Source: Chryseobacterium candidae (GTDB taxonomy: Bacteria; Bacteroidota; Bacteroidia; Flavobacteriales; Weeksellaceae). Taken from it: a DNA stretch of 34,993 nt. The stretch spans positions 1 to 34,993 of the forward strand of contig NZ_SDLV01000034.1 in the NCBI RefSeq assembly GCF_004916905.1, in the 5' to 3' direction. The position numbers and the translations under genes are program-made. Below are positions 32,797 through 34,993 of this stretch, in pieces. Position 1 is the first letter of the stretch; each line of letters opens with the position of its first letter. The notes under the pieces are model-generated. The model did no database searches and was not told the origin of the DNA. It saw nothing but the letters and a program-made list of their open reading frames with translations.

Positions 32797-34161
32797 TTGA
32801 AATTCGTTACAATATTATTTTTAGTCGCAGGGATCAGTACTTTTGGCCAGACCAATGTTGATAATCAACTTGCAGCCTACAACTTTCCGAAGATTAAGTC
32901 CAGTATTACGATGCCGGTGACCATTCCCCTTTCGGAGCTGAGCAATATGATCAATGCTTCCGTGAAAGATCTGGTATATCAGGATGACTCTTATACTGAT
33001 AATAATAATGATCAATTTAAAGTAAAAGTTTGGAAAACGAGACCTATCCGCCTTGTAGGAGGAACCAGCCAGAATCTGCTGATTGAAGTTCCTTTAAAAA
33101 TATGGGCAGAAAAAGGAATCGGTACTTTAGGAGTTTATACGTATCAGAATACCACCTTCGAAACCGTAATGTCTTTCAATACTACCGTTACTTTTAAAAA
33201 TAACTGGACCATTATTACAAACACCCGGCCGAACGGCTTCAGATGGGTAACTAAACCTGTACTTGATTATGGAAGAATACAGATTCCTATTACCTCTCTT
33301 GTCGAAAAAAGTTTAAAAGAACAACAGGAAAAATTCTGTAAAACAATTGATCAGCAGATGGCTGCACAGCTGAATTTCCAGCAGTATGCCTTGATGGCCT
33401 GGAATACTTTTCTTCAGCCCTTCAATATTTCTGAGGAATATAATACCTGGCTGAAAGTAAGTCCTGTAGGGGTTAATATCACTCCTTTAAAGTTCTATGG
33501 AAACCAGATCAATGCTACCCTTGGTGTGGATATCTTTTCTGAAACTTTTACAGGGAATAAACCTGCCGCCTCTTCCCCGGTAACCAGTGTTGCCAATTTT
33601 AATACAACCCCTGCAGTTGCTGACAAGTTTATTCTGCAGACTACAGCCAATATTCCTTTTACTGAAGCAAGCAGTATGGCGAGAAAAACTTTCCTGAATA
33701 AGGAGTTTGATGTGCGGGATTCTAAAGTAAAAGTAACCGATATCAGAGTGTACGGTGTTGATGACAGAGTGGTTATTGAAGCGCAGACTGATGGTTATAT
33801 AAAAGGTACTTCTATTATTTCAGGAATTCCGGTGTATGATGAAACAAAAAGGAAAATTGTTTTGTCAGAAACCAAATTTAAGCTGAAAACGACCAATATT
33901 CTGCAGAAAACCGCTTCTCTCCTATTTCAGGGGAAAATCGTAAAAATGATTGAAGAAGAATATGGTATTCCCACTCAGGAACTGGAAGAAATCTCGAGAA
34001 AAAGCATTGAAGAAGCCTTTAACAAAGAATATTATAAAGGATTAAAGATGAGCGGAAAAGTTTTCAATCTTAAACCTAGTAAAATTTTACTCAGCAATAC
34101 GGGAATCACTGCCGTTATTGATACGAACGCCTCATTAAAGCTGCTCGTCAATGGATTCTAA
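32797..34161 (+). CDS. DUF4403-family exported protein
   Basis: This 454-residue protein starts at TTG 32797 with signal peptide MKFVTILFLVAGISTFGQT. That start gives a proper signal, and there is no ATG nearby that would. The body matches my memory of DUF4403 proteins: MPVTIPLSELSNMINASVKDLVY near the start, WKTRPIRLVGG, and YGRIQIPI with a helix EKSLKEQQEKFCKTIDQQM. The C-terminal third begins near PFTEASSMARKTFLNKEFDV and ends at IDTNASLKLLVNG. These are probably periplasmic or outer-membrane proteins of unknown role. A near match to a -7 element, TATTTTCG, lies at 32768-32775. Confidence 0.8.
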   Translation: MKFVTILFLVAGISTFGQTNVDNQLAAYNFPKIKSSITMPVTIPLSELSNMINASVKDLVYQDDSYTDNNNDQFKVKVWKTRPIRLVGGTSQNLLIEVPLKIWAEKGIGTLGVYTYQNTTFETVMSFNTTVTFKNNWTIITNTRPNGFRWVTKPVLDYGRIQIPITSLVEKSLKEQQEKFCKTIDQQMAAQLNFQQYALMAWNTFLQPFNISEEYNTWLKVSPVGVNITPLKFYGNQINATLGVDIFSETFTGNKPAASSPVTSVANFNTTPAVADKFILQTTANIPFTEASSMARKTFLNKEFDVRDSKVKVTDIRVYGVDDRVVIEAQTDGYIKGTSIISGIPVYDETKRKIVLSETKFKLKTTNILQKTASLLFQGKIVKMIEEEYGIPTQELEEISRKSIEEAFNKEYYKGLKMSGKVFNLKPSKILLSNTGITAVIDTNASLKLLVNGF

Positions 34162-34205
34162 AATTTCAAACTTAAAACTAAACTAAAAAACTAATAATTT
34201 TACAT

Positions 34206-34703
34206 ATGAAAAGAATTCTAAATGTTGTTGAATATAATAAAGCCTCATCATGGGTTAGACTTGCCAATTATTTTCTCGATTTTATAATACTATCTGTTAT
34301 TAATTACCTTCTTTCTATTCTCGCTAATTTTCTTTACGAAGTAACTTCAATTGAGTTTTTCTACTTATATAGTAATGGAAATATATTATGGCAGTTCTTT
34401 ATTGGAAATTTCAATTATTGTCTTTATTATTTTTTGATGGAAAACCATTTAGATGGAAGAACAGTTGCAAAGTATATTACAGGAACCCAAGTAATCAGTA
34501 CAGATGGTACAAAACCAACCACCCAGCAAATTATTTACAGAAGTCTTTCCCGAATTGTTCCTTTTGATGGGATATCATTTCTTGGTATAAATGGCTGGCA
34601 TGACAAATGGAGTGAAACAAGGGTAATTAACATGAAAAATTATCAGGCTGAAATTCAAGCAAAAAGCGAAATTGAGGATCTTGGAAAGAAAGAAATTGCT
34701 TAA
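34206..34703 (+). CDS. RDD-family membrane protein
   Basis: A 165-residue inner-membrane protein with an RDD-type layout: Arg and Asp in the first membrane segment WVRLANYFLDFIILSVINYL, a second segment around FFIGNFNYCLYYFLM, then the polar motif DGRTVAKYITGTQVI that usually follows in RDD proteins, and a third, weaker segment near the end. Family function is unknown. It follows the DUF4403 gene by 44 bases and precedes tRNA-Cys. Confidence 0.85.
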   Translation: MKRILNVVEYNKASSWVRLANYFLDFIILSVINYLLSILANFLYEVTSIEFFYLYSNGNILWQFFIGNFNYCLYYFLMENHLDGRTVAKYITGTQVISTDGTKPTTQQIIYRSLSRIVPFDGISFLGINGWHDKWSETRVINMKNYQAEIQAKSEIEDLGKKEIA

Positions 34704-34709
34704 AAACTT

Positions 34710-34738
34710 TTGTTCATAAAGAAATTTTACTATATTTG
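34710..34738 (+). promoter_or_regulatory. Promoter of tRNA-Cys
   Basis: TTG at 34710-34712 and TATATTTG at 34731-34738 match the Bacteroidota elements with 18 bases between. They lie 24 bases before the tRNA and 7 bases after the RDD gene stop. Confidence 0.7.
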
Positions 34739-34761
34739 CACACCTCAAAAATGGTAAAAAT

Positions 34762-34832
34762 GGTACTTTGGCCGAGCGGCTAGGCAGTGGTCTGCAACAC
34801 CATCTACAGCGGTTCGAATCCGCTAGGTACCT
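34762..34832 (+). tRNA. tRNA-Cys (anticodon GCA)
   Basis: The 71-base gene folds into a full cloverleaf. GGTACTT pairs with AGGTACC in the acceptor stem with one G-U pair, D arm GCCG..GGC, anticodon stem GTGGT/ACCAT with loop CTGCAAC (anticodon GCA), and T arm AGCGG TTCGAAT CCGCT. U at the discriminator position fits tRNA-Cys. The CCA end is not encoded. Confidence 0.95.
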
Positions 34833-34835
34833 CAG

Positions 34836-34867
34836 AAAAAACCTCTATGTTATTTAGAGGTTTTTTT
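34836..34867 (+). terminator. Intrinsic terminator after tRNA-Cys
   Basis: AAAAACCTCT and AGAGGTTTTT form a 10-base-pair stem around ATGTTATTT and run into T residues, three bases past the tRNA. Confidence 0.9.
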
Positions 34868-34915
34868 GTTTTTATATCTTGTCACGTCCTGAATTTTTTT
34901 TTCAATGATATTATT

Positions 34916-34978
34916 ATGAAAAAGCTGTTCGTTTTCTTTCTGATTTCTTTTGGATCAAGCGCAAAATTTGGGGACTAG
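34916..34978 (+). other. Signal-peptide-like frame that stops after 20 codons
   Basis: From ATG 34916 the frame reads MKKLFVFFLISFGSSAKFGD and stops. The first 16 residues look like a secretion signal, as in nearby exported proteins. Shifted by one base near the end, another frame (KIWGLGKKFS) stays open to the window edge. This may be a broken or frameshifted gene, or a chance frame; it cannot be judged here because the window ends. Confidence 0.3.
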
Positions 34979-34993
34979 GCAAAAAGTTTAGCT

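Noticed and set aside
34787..34915. Coding frame running from within tRNA-Cys to the signal-like ATG
   Set aside because: It crosses the tRNA and its terminator, so only the part from 34916 could be a gene.

Overview
The window looks like chromosome from a Chryseobacterium-type flavobacterium (Bacteroidota, Flavobacteriales). The evidence is low GC, promoters of the Bacteroidota form (TAnnTTTG about 20 bases after a TTG), few purine-rich ribosome sites, a secreted protease with a type IX secretion (T9SS) sorting tail, a T9SS plug-domain protein, DUF4403, and small double-glycine-leader peptides. This placement is inferred from gene content and sequence style; no database was searched.

Layout. 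1-3.4 kb: a gamma-type carbonic anhydrase homologue (minus), then a plus-strand run of an Nfu-type Fe-S protein, an NAD(P)H-dependent FMN reductase and ferrochelatase, closed by a strong terminator. 3.4-7.6 kb: a secreted M4 metalloprotease and a T9SS plug-domain protein (both minus), with a divergent metallo-beta-lactamase-fold hydrolase. 7.9-14.1 kb: a compact minus-strand operon (MFS transporter, GH37 trehalase, TonB-dependent receptor) divergent from an AraC regulator, probably a trehalose uptake and use locus. 14.5-15.1 kb: a thioredoxin-fold protein. 15.4-22.3 kb: a TetR regulator followed by a complete tripartite RND efflux pump; four copies of one palindromic operator lie in front of the regulator and the pump. 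22.6-26.3 kb: miaA (minus), then yicC, gmk and nadA (plus). 26.4-27.4 kb: three short peptide genes with double-glycine-like leaders, one frameshifted at a run of eight T. 27.4-32.8 kb: the threonine operon, with a threonine-rich leader peptide, thrA, thrB and thrC, then folB. 32.8-35 kb: a DUF4403 protein, an RDD membrane protein, tRNA-Cys, and the start of an exported-protein frame that stops after 20 codons.

Several intergenic regions carry short inverted or tandem repeats in recognisable families: GTCATTCCGTAGGAATC, GTCATTCTGA...GAAGAATCT, GCTGGAAGATGGAAG, and clustered TCTAACTTCT words. No insertion sequence, CRISPR array or rRNA was seen. The points most worth following are the frameshifted bacteriocin-like peptide in its three-gene cluster, the four-site TetR operator array, the threonine attenuator, and the self-contained trehalose locus with an apparently cytoplasmic trehalase.
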